Shown here: in pieces, positions 46,327 to 57,400 of the stretch
Layout: each line of letters begins with the position of its first letter
How positions within the stretch are numbered: the first letter of the stretch is position 1
Assembly: GCA_029204045.2 (NCBI GenBank)
Contig: CM055064.1
Location: forward strand, 7,204,323 to 7,268,322
Source of the DNA: Tillandsia leiboldiana
Taxonomy: Eukaryota; Streptophyta; Magnoliopsida; Poales; Bromeliaceae
Direction of reading: 5' to 3'
DNA length: 64,000 nt
Notes under the pieces: model-generated
What the model was told of the DNA's origin: nothing
Seen by the model: only the letters and a program-made list of their open reading frames with translations
The model's database searches: none
Made by a program: the position numbers and the translations under genes

Positions 46327-46914
46327 CAAAGATAATGTAAAATGCTCAAAAGATGTGGAAAGAGTTACATCCCAATGAGGAGTGTGAAAACTACCACCAC
46401 ATGGAGGAAAGAGCTACCACCTCGGTCGTCCGAGTATTGTGTGCAGCTACCACATGTATACCAAGCATGGTTGTTCAAATTTTTGATTAAGTAAAATGCA
46501 TGTTGAAATACTTGACTCTGTCAAATTTCAAGGTTGGTATAAGGTGGGATTTTAAAGAAAGATGCTCAAAGAGCCACTCTCTTCAACAGATTGTCTAGAA
46601 ATATTATCTACCATATTTGGGATTTCAAACATCTATTGATCTTTGTATTTCATTTTCTTTACCGAATTGATTATTTGATAAAGGCATTACTCATAAGATC
46701 AAGTTAGATGTAATTGAAGGTGTTCAACTTTAAGGGATTTAATTCTTGTAAATTTTCGTTTCATTTTTGGATATTACTGATTGATTTGGCATAATCTAAT
46801 TCTTGTTGTGTGAAACGATGCTTTTTGTTTAAAGTTGATACACCTTTGTGCTTACAATCTTTTTCTGATTTTTCTTGAATTTCTCTGAAATTTTTCTAAA
46901 GAAAAAGTTGGGGC

Positions 46915-47086
46915 CGATCCGGATCGGGCAAGGTGATCCGGATCCCGAACGCAGGTTTTCTCCTGCGGGCTGACGATCCGGATTGGACCTGCCGATCCGG
47001 ATCCCGAACGCAGTTTTTTCACTGCGGGTAGCCGATCCGGATCGCAAGCTCGGGAGGATCCGGATCGCGGCTAGGTTTTTATAAAG
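46915..47086 (+). promoter_or_regulatory. U3-like internal promoter ahead of the env-like gene
   Basis: Six GATCCGGATC-type palindromes, several followed by CCCGAACGCAG, copy the LTR U3 pattern. They lead into a TATA-like TATAAAG at 47080-47086. A leader with a splice donor follows (GTAAGT at 47202), with an acceptor at TTTTCACAG (ending 47583), 30 bases before the ATG at 47614. This is the arrangement of a separate promoter for the third gene. Motifs are seen; activity is inferred. Confidence 0.6.
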
Positions 47087-47201
47087 AACAAAAGGGTTTT
47101 GATTTCTTTTACTCCAATCTTTTGTTCAAAAGTTTCCAGAGCGCTTCTCTCTAGATTTCATCCTCCTTGGAAGCTTTCTAACTCAAGTTCTTCAGTTCCA
47201 A

Positions 47202-47583
47202 GTAAGTGTTATTGATCAAAATCTCGGTTTTTCACCGTTTTTCTCTTTTCCTCCTCAAACGTACGAAATTCTTGGATCGATTTTGTTTGTGGATGGTTTT
47301 TGATCAAATTTCTTTTGAAATAAGAACTCTGGGTTGTTTAGTTTTGATTATATGCTAGGTTTTCTCCTGATTAACGGATTTTTAGGCTTCGATTTCTAAA
47401 ATTTCGGTTTTAGGGCATATAATAAGGATTTTCGAAAATCATACAATTGATCTATTTTTAAAAGTCCTTTTGCAAAACTAATTTGATTCTTAGTCTCTCT
47501 ACATGATTATGATTGTTTGGGTACAATTTTTTTTCAATTTTTGAAAACTAAGAATTTTTGTGTTCTTGAGTTGGTTTTCACAG
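47202..47583 (+). other. Predicted 5'-UTR intron of the env-like gene
   Basis: The 382-base interval starts GTAAGT and ends TTTTCACAG, with a T-rich tract near the acceptor. It is AT-rich and has no long open frame. Splicing would bring the ATG at 47614 close to the 5' end of the transcript. Confidence 0.5.
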
Positions 47584-47613
47584 GACACCTTCTTAACTCA
47601 AGCATTTTGTTCA

Positions 47614-49086
47614 ATGGCACTTAATTCAATGTGTTTCTCTTGGTTAATCCTTCTCCTGGTCTCAATGGTACACACTCGCCCTACAAATAAACTAAAGAGA
47701 GCCAAGAACCTCCAACAAAAAGGTGATTTTGTCGAGGTCAGTGACACAGAGGTAGATTGTCATGAGGTTGACTGGGCAGCATTGACGGATGATGATGACT
47801 CAATGTATGAACAAGAACCGTCTGATGATTCAAGGAGAAAGGCGTCTGTTAAATCAAAAGAAAAGGCAAATAAAGGACCAGGAAAAGCATCAATGGCAAC
47901 ACCAATCATCTCCATGAAAAGAAAGAGAATAACTAGACGCTGTGGGCTACGACAGGACATTAATGTTGACACGCCGATAGCTCCTGACTCCCCACATCGC
48001 TTGGAAGAAGTATTCGTTAACACTGATCGTCTTCGAGCCTTTGCACATCGCGAATGCATTGGTGAAAGGCATGTTAACATTGAGGCTCTGCAAGGTCACT
48101 CCCCTGCCTTTGGCCTTCTGATTGAACAAGCAAACCTTATTCAAGTATGTCGTTTCCCAGAAACTCTTGGCTACTGTTTGCATCATGTGAGGACCTTCTA
48201 CACTAATGCACGACATCTTCGAGAGGTTGAGAACGGTCCTATGGAGTTCTACACGAACATCCAAGGCACAAGGTTTAAGATTACTCCACAATTGATTGGC
48301 GAGGTTTTGGGAATGGAAGCCAGCAAGAAAGGAGTTCACTACTTGAAGGGGGTAAATTTGACAAACACATTATGGCAAAAAGTTATAGAGGGAATTTGTC
48401 TCGAGGGAACACAATCAACCGAAAAATCTGTTCGATCTAAAGAACTTCGTCTTGAATATCGCTTCTTAAACTTCATCACATGCTACAATATACTTCCAAA
48501 TATGCAGACAAAGGTTGTGAGATGGGACCGATTGCTGTTTTTGTATCTCATAGGACATCGATCAGAGGCAACGGCATTGAATATCAACATTCCATACATT
48601 ATCTGGAATAGAATGGCGCGATATGTTGAGCATCCTCACCCCACTGAGAGAATTCCATTTCCCTTGATTATAATGAGGATTTTACAGAAATTTCAGGTTG
48701 ACATTACTTCAACAACTTATCATCAATGTCTGAGCATGATAAATGAGTCTACTATTGTCAAATCCCTCCATAAGTTGCCGCATGTCACTCCAGTTCCTGC
48801 ATCTGGAACAAAGCACAGTACAAGCACTGCCGCATCACCATCTCGACAAGCAACTGGCACAGATGATGAAGCATCAATAACATCGATTATCAAGGAACAA
48901 CAGCGACTATCTGTTAAGCAAGAACAAATTTTGACGGAGCAACAACGAATTACCAAAGAGCTTGAGATTACAACGGCAGCTCACATTACCATAACGAAGA
49001 AGATCAATTCAATGGACAAGCGGATGCGAAAGATACTCTCTAAGATGGGTTGCACAAGCTCTGAAGACTCAGATTCTGACAACTGA
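47614..49086 (+). CDS. SIRE env-like third protein
   Basis: The frame is open from 47560; I choose the ATG at 47614 (490 codons) because the upstream ATG lies inside the predicted intron. A hydrophobic segment at residues ~7-17 (CFSWLILLLVS) could be a signal or anchor; the Arg/Lys-rich MVHTRPTNK that follows could be an alternative start. Next come an acidic low-complexity region, a globular domain (from about EALQGHSPAFG to KFQVDITSTTY) like the plant-transposon protein domain found in SIRE and Athila env-like genes, and a C-terminal coiled coil. Env-like is a positional name: no fusion peptide or clear C-terminal anchor is visible. The frame is intact. Confidence 0.85.
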   Translation: MALNSMCFSWLILLLVSMVHTRPTNKLKRAKNLQQKGDFVEVSDTEVDCHEVDWAALTDDDDSMYEQEPSDDSRRKASVKSKEKANKGPGKASMATPIISMKRKRITRRCGLRQDINVDTPIAPDSPHRLEEVFVNTDRLRAFAHRECIGERHVNIEALQGHSPAFGLLIEQANLIQVCRFPETLGYCLHHVRTFYTNARHLREVENGPMEFYTNIQGTRFKITPQLIGEVLGMEASKKGVHYLKGVNLTNTLWQKVIEGICLEGTQSTEKSVRSKELRLEYRFLNFITCYNILPNMQTKVVRWDRLLFLYLIGHRSEATALNINIPYIIWNRMARYVEHPHPTERIPFPLIIMRILQKFQVDITSTTYHQCLSMINESTIVKSLHKLPHVTPVPASGTKHSTSTAASPSRQATGTDDEASITSIIKEQQRLSVKQEQILTEQQRITKELEITTAAHITITKKINSMDKRMRKILSKMGCTSSEDSDSDN

Positions 49087-49959
49087 TTACTTTTGACTCA
49101 TTTTCTTTTCCTTTCTTTTGTGCAGGATTACGATTTTAGGATTTAGTTTTATACTTACGTTAGCTTAGTTCTCAGGTTTACATTTTATTGGAACTTTTTA
49201 CTCTCCTCACATTTCGTAGTCTTAACTACATTTTGGCTTTGTTTTGTGACAAAAAGGGGGAGAGAGTTAGAGAGAACTTTGAACAATGTTGACTGCATGA
49301 AACATCAAGGTAAGTGAACAATGTTTGATATGAAAACTGGATGAATATCAAGGTAACTGGATGAATATCAAGGTAAGTATTACTCCAACTTTCATTCTCA
49401 ACTTGAGGTTTTTCAGCTGTATGAATGCATGCCTCGACTAACTATTTGCTAACTATTTGGGCATGTAATATAACTAACAAGTTGATGTTCACTAACAAGT
49501 TTGTGACACTTGGTTTTTGATTGCATAGAAGATATGTTGGTTCTTAACTCTGATCAATTACATATCTATATATATATAAGTTTGTCACAAACATGTTCAT
49601 GACATTTGGTTTTTACGTGCAAAGAAGATATGTTGGTGTTTTTTTAACTATGATCAGTTTACATATCTGAATATAAATGTCATGGTAAGTATAAATGAGT
49701 TTAAACTTCATCTCTGTTTGTGGTTTTTGAATGATACAAAATTCTTGAGGTATCTAACGATTTCTTTTGTCAAGAATGATTTCTTTTTGCAGAGAGTACA
49801 GATGTCTAAGTCTAGAGTCTGTTTTAGGAGTTCAACTCATGTATTGTATTTTGGATCTCCATTGTAAATTTTTGTTGTATGGTGATAGCAACAAAAATAT
49901 CTTTTTGAATTTTCTTTAGTGGATCTGTGTTTTGTCACGAAACCGCCAAAGGGGGAGAT

Positions 49960-51296
49960 TGTTACGGAATTTGAGTTGGCATAGTTTCGTGAAAGTTTCA
50001 AGTCCTGAAGATTGAAGGTGAAGAAAGTTGAATCATTTAACTCAATCTCAAGAAAGAAGAATTCAAAAGGATCAGGTATGTTTAACTAAAGAATTTGTGT
50101 GATCCGAATACTTCTTGTAGTGTAGAAACACTTGGAAGAATCTTTCATTGCATAAAAATCAAAAACTGGACTTGGGACATGTTCAGGATCCGGATCAGGC
50201 TGTTCGATCCGGATCCCGAAGGTGGTTCGTTCATACATCGTCGCAATCCGGATCGTAGTCTCTTGATCCGGATCCCGAACGTTGAGTTTACCATCTACCT
50301 TGAACGATCCGGATCTTGCTTCGCAATCCGGATCCCGAACGTTGATGTTTGGTGAACTGTATGAACGATCCGGATCGTAGTCACATGATCCGGATCCCGA
50401 ACCTTCGTTTTTCTGGAATTGGCTGTTTCGTTATGACGATCCGGATCTCAGTTATCACGATCCGGATCGCCGTCCGTAAAATTTCCAGAAATGTTAGGTT
50501 TTTGATTCTTATCTCCTTCCTAGGGTTTCTAACCTATAAATAGACCCTATGTCTTTCTTTCTAGGGTCAATCCACATAGCCGTCATTTTCATATATCATC
50601 TTATACGGCTATAGATCCACATATAGAGAAGAAAGGAAATCATTAGAGAATACTCTATGTTTCTTCATCTATATTGATTAGTTTGATTCTAGGTTTTCAT
50701 ACTCACATCTTGAGTTGAATCAAACTAATGAATACTTAGATGGTATTTCCGATCTATCTTTGATCTAAGTATTCGGCGGATCATCACCACCCAAAAACAA
50801 CGATTACCCCAAAATCGGCGCGTGGATTCGCGTGTCCTTGTGGTTTCAAGGTTCAATCGCTCTCGTGGATTCGGAGCGAGGCACGTTCGTGGATTCGAAG
50901 GGTGCTATTGGGTGAAGACCGTGGATTCGGTCGGACGTCGTGGATTCGACGTTGGACGCCGTGGATTCGGCGTTGGGCGCAGATCGTGGATTCGAGAAGC
51001 GTCTGGAGCGAGCGGAGAAGATCCTCTAGGAGCGTATGGAAAAGGTTGAGTCGTAAGTGTGTACGGTAAATCACCTTGTACGTGTTTTAATTCTAGTGGA
51101 TTTCTGCCGTGTTATCGGTCCCGTGGTTTTTTACTCCGGTGATGGAGTTTTCCACGTAAAAATCTTGCGAGTTATTTTCATTTCCGCATTGGGTTTTTTA
51201 TCGCAACGATTTTTGAGTGTTTATACGTTTACACCTATTCACCCCCCTCTAGGTGTTTCTTCCCCTATTTAGATCCGTATTATATACGACCCAACA
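49960..51296 (+). repeat. SIRE 3' LTR
   Basis: It is 1337 bp, equal in length to the 5' LTR, with only two base differences found by eye. The palindrome array, TATA box (50535-50542) and CGTGGATTCG words are all conserved. Confidence 0.94.
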
Positions 51297-53102
51297 AGAT
51301 CGAGGCGTTTAAAGAGTCTATTTCGATCTACTCGTCGCAAGGAACGCAACCGTAATTTTTCTGGATTTTTCTGAGCACTGTACAGAGGTGAAAAACCCCT
51401 CTTTTTTCGTGCTATTTGAAAAACAGCAAAAGATGTATTTTTATGAATAATATAGTTATACCCTGTGCAATGTGTGTTGCTGTAGGGCACCGTTTTCGAC
51501 AGACAGCAGTTTTAGGGGACTGTGGACAGCCAGGAGACTATCTGGGTGTGATTTGAGCTGTTGGAGGTGGGCGGTTGTTGCTTACCTCATTTTTGACAAG
51601 CTCACTGGGATTATTAGAACTCCCCTAAAATTTAATTGATAAGAACCATTGGGACGAACTAATATGACAATTGATGAGAACCATTGGGACGAACTAATAT
51701 GACAATTGATGAGAACCGCTGGGACGAACTCTCCTAAAATTTAATATGACCCCACAGATTATATGATAACTTATCTTGGGACACTGTGATTGGGACAAAG
51801 GCTATAATATCGCATGCAAATAACTTTTATATCAGTACAGTAAATCAATCTTTTAAAATAAATATTTGACACTTTTTTTACAGCTTTTAAATGGTACAGT
51901 TGCATGCTCGACATCTAGTTAGCCACTATTTATTGCTACACTATCATATTGGGATTTGAACATGTTTCATTACTCTCCTTTGCATTCAGATGCTTGTTGC
52001 TCGAGTATGAGCAGGGGTTTGGGATAGTGTAGTCAGGATTGCATTAGATTGTGGACTTGTGGGGTATTGCGGTGACCACGGACAGCAGGTGGTCGACCAG
52101 ATGTTTATCCTTGCATCAGATTGGGGTTGATTCTGGTTTATTCGTTTGCATCAGTTGGGGATTGGGACGGAGTTTCCCACTTTGATCATAGTCATGATCC
52201 CGTCCTGCTATATTGTGATACTTGTGAGACATGTGCTACAGAGATACTTGTGATACTGATGACAGAGATACTTTACTCGTGTGGGTCGCTCCCCTCGAGT
52301 GCCACTCCGGAGGTAGGCTTTTTTTGGACCCAGCCGTGTGTGCCGGTCTGATACTTATTTTGGGATGCGAGCCGTGCGAGCCGATCCCGCGGTTTCGAGC
52401 TGTGTGTGCAGATTCAGCTAAGCAGTCAATACCAGTTTTACTGATGGTACTAGATTGGGTTATTTGGTCACACACTGTTTCCTGATGCATTCATACAATC
52501 ATTTCTTTCGGTATCGCATTTAGAGGCATGCTAGTAGTGGTAGTTCCCTATTTTAGTACCTTATGTACCTTACCACTTCATCTTTTTCCCTTTGCCTCTA
52601 GTAGTCCTAGTGGGTGTGTCAGAGTTGAGGTTTTACCCACTAGGGGAGGCTACTGGTTTATCTGGTAGTTCTCACCCCCATTGTTATTTTCTGTTTCTTC
52701 CTTCTCCTTTATTTTGCAGAGTCGTCTGCGGGAGCTGCTAGGCCATCGGCAGCTGATCGAGGTAAGGGGATCGCTGAATAGATAGATCTCCTGGGAGACT
52801 GAGAGCTGTTAGATAGATGCTGCACCCTTTACTCAAACTGTGGTATTCCTCTTTTATTTTAGGTCTGGCTTTCGCCAGCTGGTTGTACTATTTTGGTGAG
52901 CTGGGAGATTATTATACTTATTACAGCTTTATTTGTAGTTCCAGTCTGAGATACTATGTGGTTCTTCTACTTCAGCTCTGTATTATGCTCTTTTATTGTT
53001 CATATTATATCAGAGCAGGTTACCAGCGCTTCGTGTACTTGGGAAATCCCGTGTGCACGGCGGATCTGTTGGCGAGCCCGGGTTCCGGGGCGTGACAGCA
53101 TG

Positions 53103-53790
53103 AGCAGAATTCCCTATGCTTCCGCAATAGGGAGTATCATGTACGCTATGCTATGTACAAGACCAGATATCGCACATGCCGTAAGTATTACGATCAGATA
53201 TCAGTCCAATCCAGGTGAAGAACACTGGACTGCTGTGAAAAATATCCTTAAGTACTTGAGAAGAACTAAGGATTTATGCTTAGTGTTTGGTGGAAATGAA
53301 CTAACACTAGAGGGTTTCACAGATTCAGACTTCATGTCAGATGTTGATGATAGAAAGTCAACATCAGGGCATGTTTTTATATTGAATGGTGGGGCTGTCA
53401 TTTGGAAGAGTTCCAAACAGAATACAACAGCAGATTCCACCACAGAGGCAGAATACATTGCAGCATCTGAGGCATCGAAAGAGGCAGTTTGGCTTCGAAA
53501 TTTTGTTGCAGAGCTAGGAGTGGTGCCCTCCGTTGAGGAACCAATGCCACTTTACTGTGACAATAACGGAGCTATAGCACAAGCTAAAGAGCCGAGGTCT
53601 CATCAGAAGCCCAAACATATAGATCGACGCTATCATATCATCCGACAATTTGTAGATGAGCGTCGGATTGTTGTGTAGAAAGTAGCATCCATGGACAATA
53701 TAGCGGATCCTCTTACTAAGCCACTAACTCTTCAAAAACTAGATGTGCATTTAGAAAGAATGGGTATGAGATATATGAGTGATTGGTATT
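53103..53790 (+). pseudogene. Copia reverse transcriptase tail and RNase H
   Basis: The frame resumes after gcatg with IPYASAIGSIMYAMLCTRPD, the conserved block before RNase H. RNase H motifs follow: FTDSDFMSDVDDRKSTSGH, TTEAEYIAAS and CDNNGAIAQAKEP. A stop (TAG at 53676-53678) interrupts the C-terminus, after which NIADPLTKPL continues in the same frame. RNase H would remove RNA from the RNA:DNA hybrid. A purine tract (AGTGGGAGA, 53797-53805) leads into the 3' LTR. Confidence 0.87.
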
Positions 53791-53806
53791 AGGGTTAGTG
53801 GGAGAT

Positions 53807-54483
53807 TGTTAGTAATATACCCTAAATCCAATCGGTAACATAGGCTTATGGATATTTTTTTATATTTTTTCTTTAATTAATAAAGGGCAAGTTTTATTCA
53901 TGTTTATTGTTAGCAATATGTTTACATGAATCGTCCATTGAATCTTTGTTAAGAAAATATATTCTTAAAAGTTAGGAATTTGAGATATATATATATATTT
54001 CTTTGTACAAGATTCTTAAATGCTCCTAGCCATAGGAATAAAAATAAGGATGATGATATTTCCGGATAGGCCGGTGTATGCTATACTTCTAAGTTGAGGT
54101 GACGAATCTCAAGTCACTAGTGTGGGGACACTAAAGTAAGCATACAGGTGCTTGTTAGAGAATAAGTACACTGAGCGTGACCATTTAGTTGAACAGTCAC
54201 ATGGTTCTATTTTCGTCAGTGACTAGTTCTTTGCTACCGATGTGTGAAGTACTTCTTGGACCTGAGGCGTCATAGTTGCTTCACATAAAGATTGCTACCG
54301 TTTGACTGTACTAATACTTAGACTTTAATCAATAGTCTACGTCTGGTATTGATTGGCTGTAGTAGTTTATATGGGGAAGCATATGAGCGTACAATAAGGA
54401 ATTCAACACTCTCAATGTTGAGAGAGAACGTCCTATGTAGATTATCAAATTCAACTCGAAAAATCCCTGGCCAGGGTACATGG
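53807..54483 (+). repeat. Copia 3' LTR, interrupted
   Basis: It begins TGTTAGTAATATACCC after the purine tract, and AATTAATAAAGGGC lies ~60 bases in. Only 677 bases are present before the minus-strand gypsy element starts; the last five, catgg (54479-54483), are the presumed target site. The remainder would lie beyond position 64000. Confidence 0.82.
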
Positions 54484-57400
54484 TGTCACGCCCCGAGATT
54501 CGAAAGTGGGTCAAATTTTTTTTTTTTTTTTTATCAGCGTTAAAACTTGAACTCTCCAAGGCGTGAACAGACCGCCACACATATAGAAAAGTCTCTGTAT
54601 CTCCAACAGAGTCTTCCCTATATGTGCTCGGCTAACAGATACAGTCAATCAGAGTAGATACAAGATAGATATTGTGACGCCCCCAATAGTCCCACATCGG
54701 ATGTGGATGGATTTGTGATTGGGTTTATATGAGACTTGGACACTAGTAATAATAACTGGGCTTAAGCATTTTGGGCTGTGATTTGGGCCCAACAAGTTAT
54801 TATTGCTAGTGGGACGGGTCGTTACATTTGGTATCAGAGCCAATAACCAGCCGGAAGTGTGCGGCGAGTCTCGGCTGAGTCTGGGTCTAGATGACAGAAC
54901 TAGCGAGACGAGTCTCACATCGCCTGGTAATCTTGGGCTTGTGTGTGTGTGTTTGGGCTGACGAGGACGTCAGGCCTAAACGGGGGGAGTCTGTGACGCC
55001 CCCAATAGTCCCACATCGGATGTGGATGGATTTGTGATTGGGTTTATATGAGACTTGGACACTAGTAATAATAACTGGGCTTAAGCATTTTGGGCTGTGA
55101 TTTGGGCCCAACAAGTTATTATTGCTAGTGGGCCGGGTCGTTACAACTCCATTACATCCACAAGGTTCCAGAGTTATTACAATCCAGTTTCTCAAAATAG
55201 AAATATCAGTTATAAGTTTTACTAAAACCAAAAAGGGTACATCCTACCAGGGTCAGTCTATCTCACGTCCTCACACAGAGCGTCCAAAAGTCCCCCCACC
55301 CGAAGGACCTGAAAAACAGTCACCCGAGGGTGTGAGACACACCGGAGTGTATCCCAGTGGGCACGACGGGCCGGGAAATAGCAAGCCGTACCTACTGGAT
55401 ACAATAATAAGCGGATAGCAAAAGTAGGATATACTGCAACTGAAAGGTATAATTCAAATATGTACCATTAATCATGGATTAATCAACAGAGCAGTGTAAT
55501 CATATATAAAGCTAATCATGCTATAACTGATAATCTGACAAGTAGGAATGAATATGTTATAGCTGACAAACAGGAAATAGTCATACTATCACTGATAATC
55601 TGGCGAGCAATAAATGATCATGCTATAACTGATAAGCAGGAAATAGTCATACTATCGCTGATAATCTGGCAGGCAGAGAATGATCATACTATAACTGATA
55701 ATCTGACAAGCAGGAAATAACAAAGATCATGCGTCAAAGGTGTCACCACAAATATACCCAATCGAATGCCACTGTTGGCCACAAGGGCCTCAGGCTAAAC
55801 TGCCATGGAGCATATGACCTCAGGCTAAACCACTTTTGGTCACACAATCAAGCTATCATAACCCAACTAGGCTCACGGGTCGATTAGACCTCTCTACCGG
55901 TAAAGAACACCCACACGGTGGCCAAACTGTCGGTGTGCGTGACGAAAAGCTTGGCTCGACGGCGATCATAATGCTGATGCTCAAACCATGGTCCACTGAC
56001 CAAATAGACGGCAAGAAGCCGAAGAAAATTCCCACTGCGATACAAGTATAACATGCCAAGTACTGAAGTAATCTCACCTATTCTAAACATGCAGTGAAGA
56101 ATAGAGACAGGTATAGAACTATGCTAGTGACCAATCAAGCATGGCATGTGTCCAGGAAATGCATATCAACTGCTGAAGAAATCATGATATAACTCAACAT
56201 GATAAACAAGCAACTGCTGGAATATAAGCATGATATATCTCAATATGATAAACAAGCAACTGCTGGAATATAAAGGCATGATAAAAGCTCATCTGTGAGA
56301 TCAAGGCTATGCAGATGTATGGATTTTGTGCTAATATGCAAGCAAGTAGTAAGAGGAGGTATGAACTCAATAGTAATCATAATGCTAAGTCTCAATCCAC
56401 GGTCGGTAGACCGGACAGTTGGCGAGAAGCCGAGGAAAATCCCCACTAGGATATAACCATGGTACACTGACCACAAAGACGGCAGGAAGCCGAGAAAAAT
56501 CCCCACTAGGATATCGATACTGATGCAAATCATGCCAGGTACTGAGACTAGACCTTCTATTCTAAACATGCAGTGAAGAATAGAATATAATGACAGGCTC
56601 ATCTGTATAATCAAGCAATATAGCTGTAATAACTGGATGCTGAAATGAAAGCATGTAGCATAGGTTCAGGGTTCCAAGAACAGGGGTCCAACCTACCACG
56701 GCACCCAATAGGGCCGACCTGATAAAACGCGGACCGAAGATAAACCCACCTGTATATAGGAGGAACAACGACTCCACCAGAAGGTAGACGGTCACGATAA
56801 CCACAAGACGGCTCACGGCTGGCTCCTGACGACTGGGCCCTACAATAATACCGGGTGACAACTCAGGATCTATCAATCCTCAAAGTGCAACTAGCGCGAA
56901 TTGACTATTTCGTCGATTAACGCAATAATAAGCAATTTAGCTTTTCAAGAACCCCCGAGAAACCCACTGAAAGGTTAATACTGTTTTAGAACATTTATCT
57001 AGCTTTTCTATACTGCTACAATTGCAGCAAGGCCCTCGAGTTTACTCAGAATGGATTTTATACGATAAATAACCACTGTTTTGGCTCGTTCTCTCAAACG
57101 GTAAATCATTTTTACGAGCCGTCACCTCCAGTAGATGACATTCGACTTGCTGAACGCCGTGCTCACCCATTTGTGGCAGCACGATGCCCGGGGCAAACTT
57201 CGGGCCATAATTTACTTCTCTAACCTAGCCGAAACGCATTTCCGTTTCTTCGGCTCACCAAAACCCAAAATAAACGCGAGCATCGCGTTCAGTGACCCCA
57301 AATTAGCTAGGAGTATACTGTTGCAATATTTTAAACAACCCTAATACTGTTATTAAGAATTTATTGTATTTAAGCTTGATTATGACACAACTTTGCATCT

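Larger units (their letters stand above)
40043..51301 (+). mobile_element. Young SIRE-type Copia element with env-like gene
   Basis: Two 1337-bp LTRs (40048-41384 and 49960-51296) begin TGTTACGG and end CCCAACA, with target duplication agatc at 40043-40047 and 51297-51301. I found only two base differences between the LTRs (near 40152/50064 and 40699/50611), so insertion is very recent. The primer site TGGTATCAGAG is at 41387, and AAAGGGGGAGA precedes the 3' LTR. Gene order is gag, pol, env-like, the SIRE/Maximus layout. Protease and the integrase N-terminus are missing, so this copy is not autonomous as it stands. Confidence 0.95.
38856..53102 (+). mobile_element. Solo LTR, gypsy family E, split by the SIRE element
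   Basis: The LTR starts TGTGATGATCC at 38861 and ends GGGGCGTGACA at 53097, with target duplication gcatg. Removing the SIRE insertion leaves about 2.98 kb (38861-40047 plus 51302-53097). The left part resembles family D near GGATTTGGACTCAGCGCGCG. Four CACGTG motifs (39330, 39452, 39460, 39511) precede a TATA box at 39597-39604. A ~40-bp unit with GAGAACCATTGGGACGAACT is repeated at ~51638-51745. The shared hairpin is at 52609-52679. Confidence 0.88.
21150..54483 (+). mobile_element. Host Copia element split by nested insertions
   Basis: One degenerate Copia retrotransposon can be followed across five coding pieces: 23428-24647, 29014-29621, 33324-34429, 38523-38860 and 53103-53790. They run in correct Copia order (gag, protease, integrase, reverse transcriptase, RNase H). 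Each gap is a solo LTR with a perfect 5-bp target duplication, so the pieces belonged to one element. The 5' LTR is cut at its left end. The 3' LTR is cut at 54484 by the minus-strand gypsy element. Nonsense codons and a frameshift show the element is dead. The gag and primer-site style suggest a Tork/Angela-like lineage, which I hold loosely. Confidence 0.88.
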
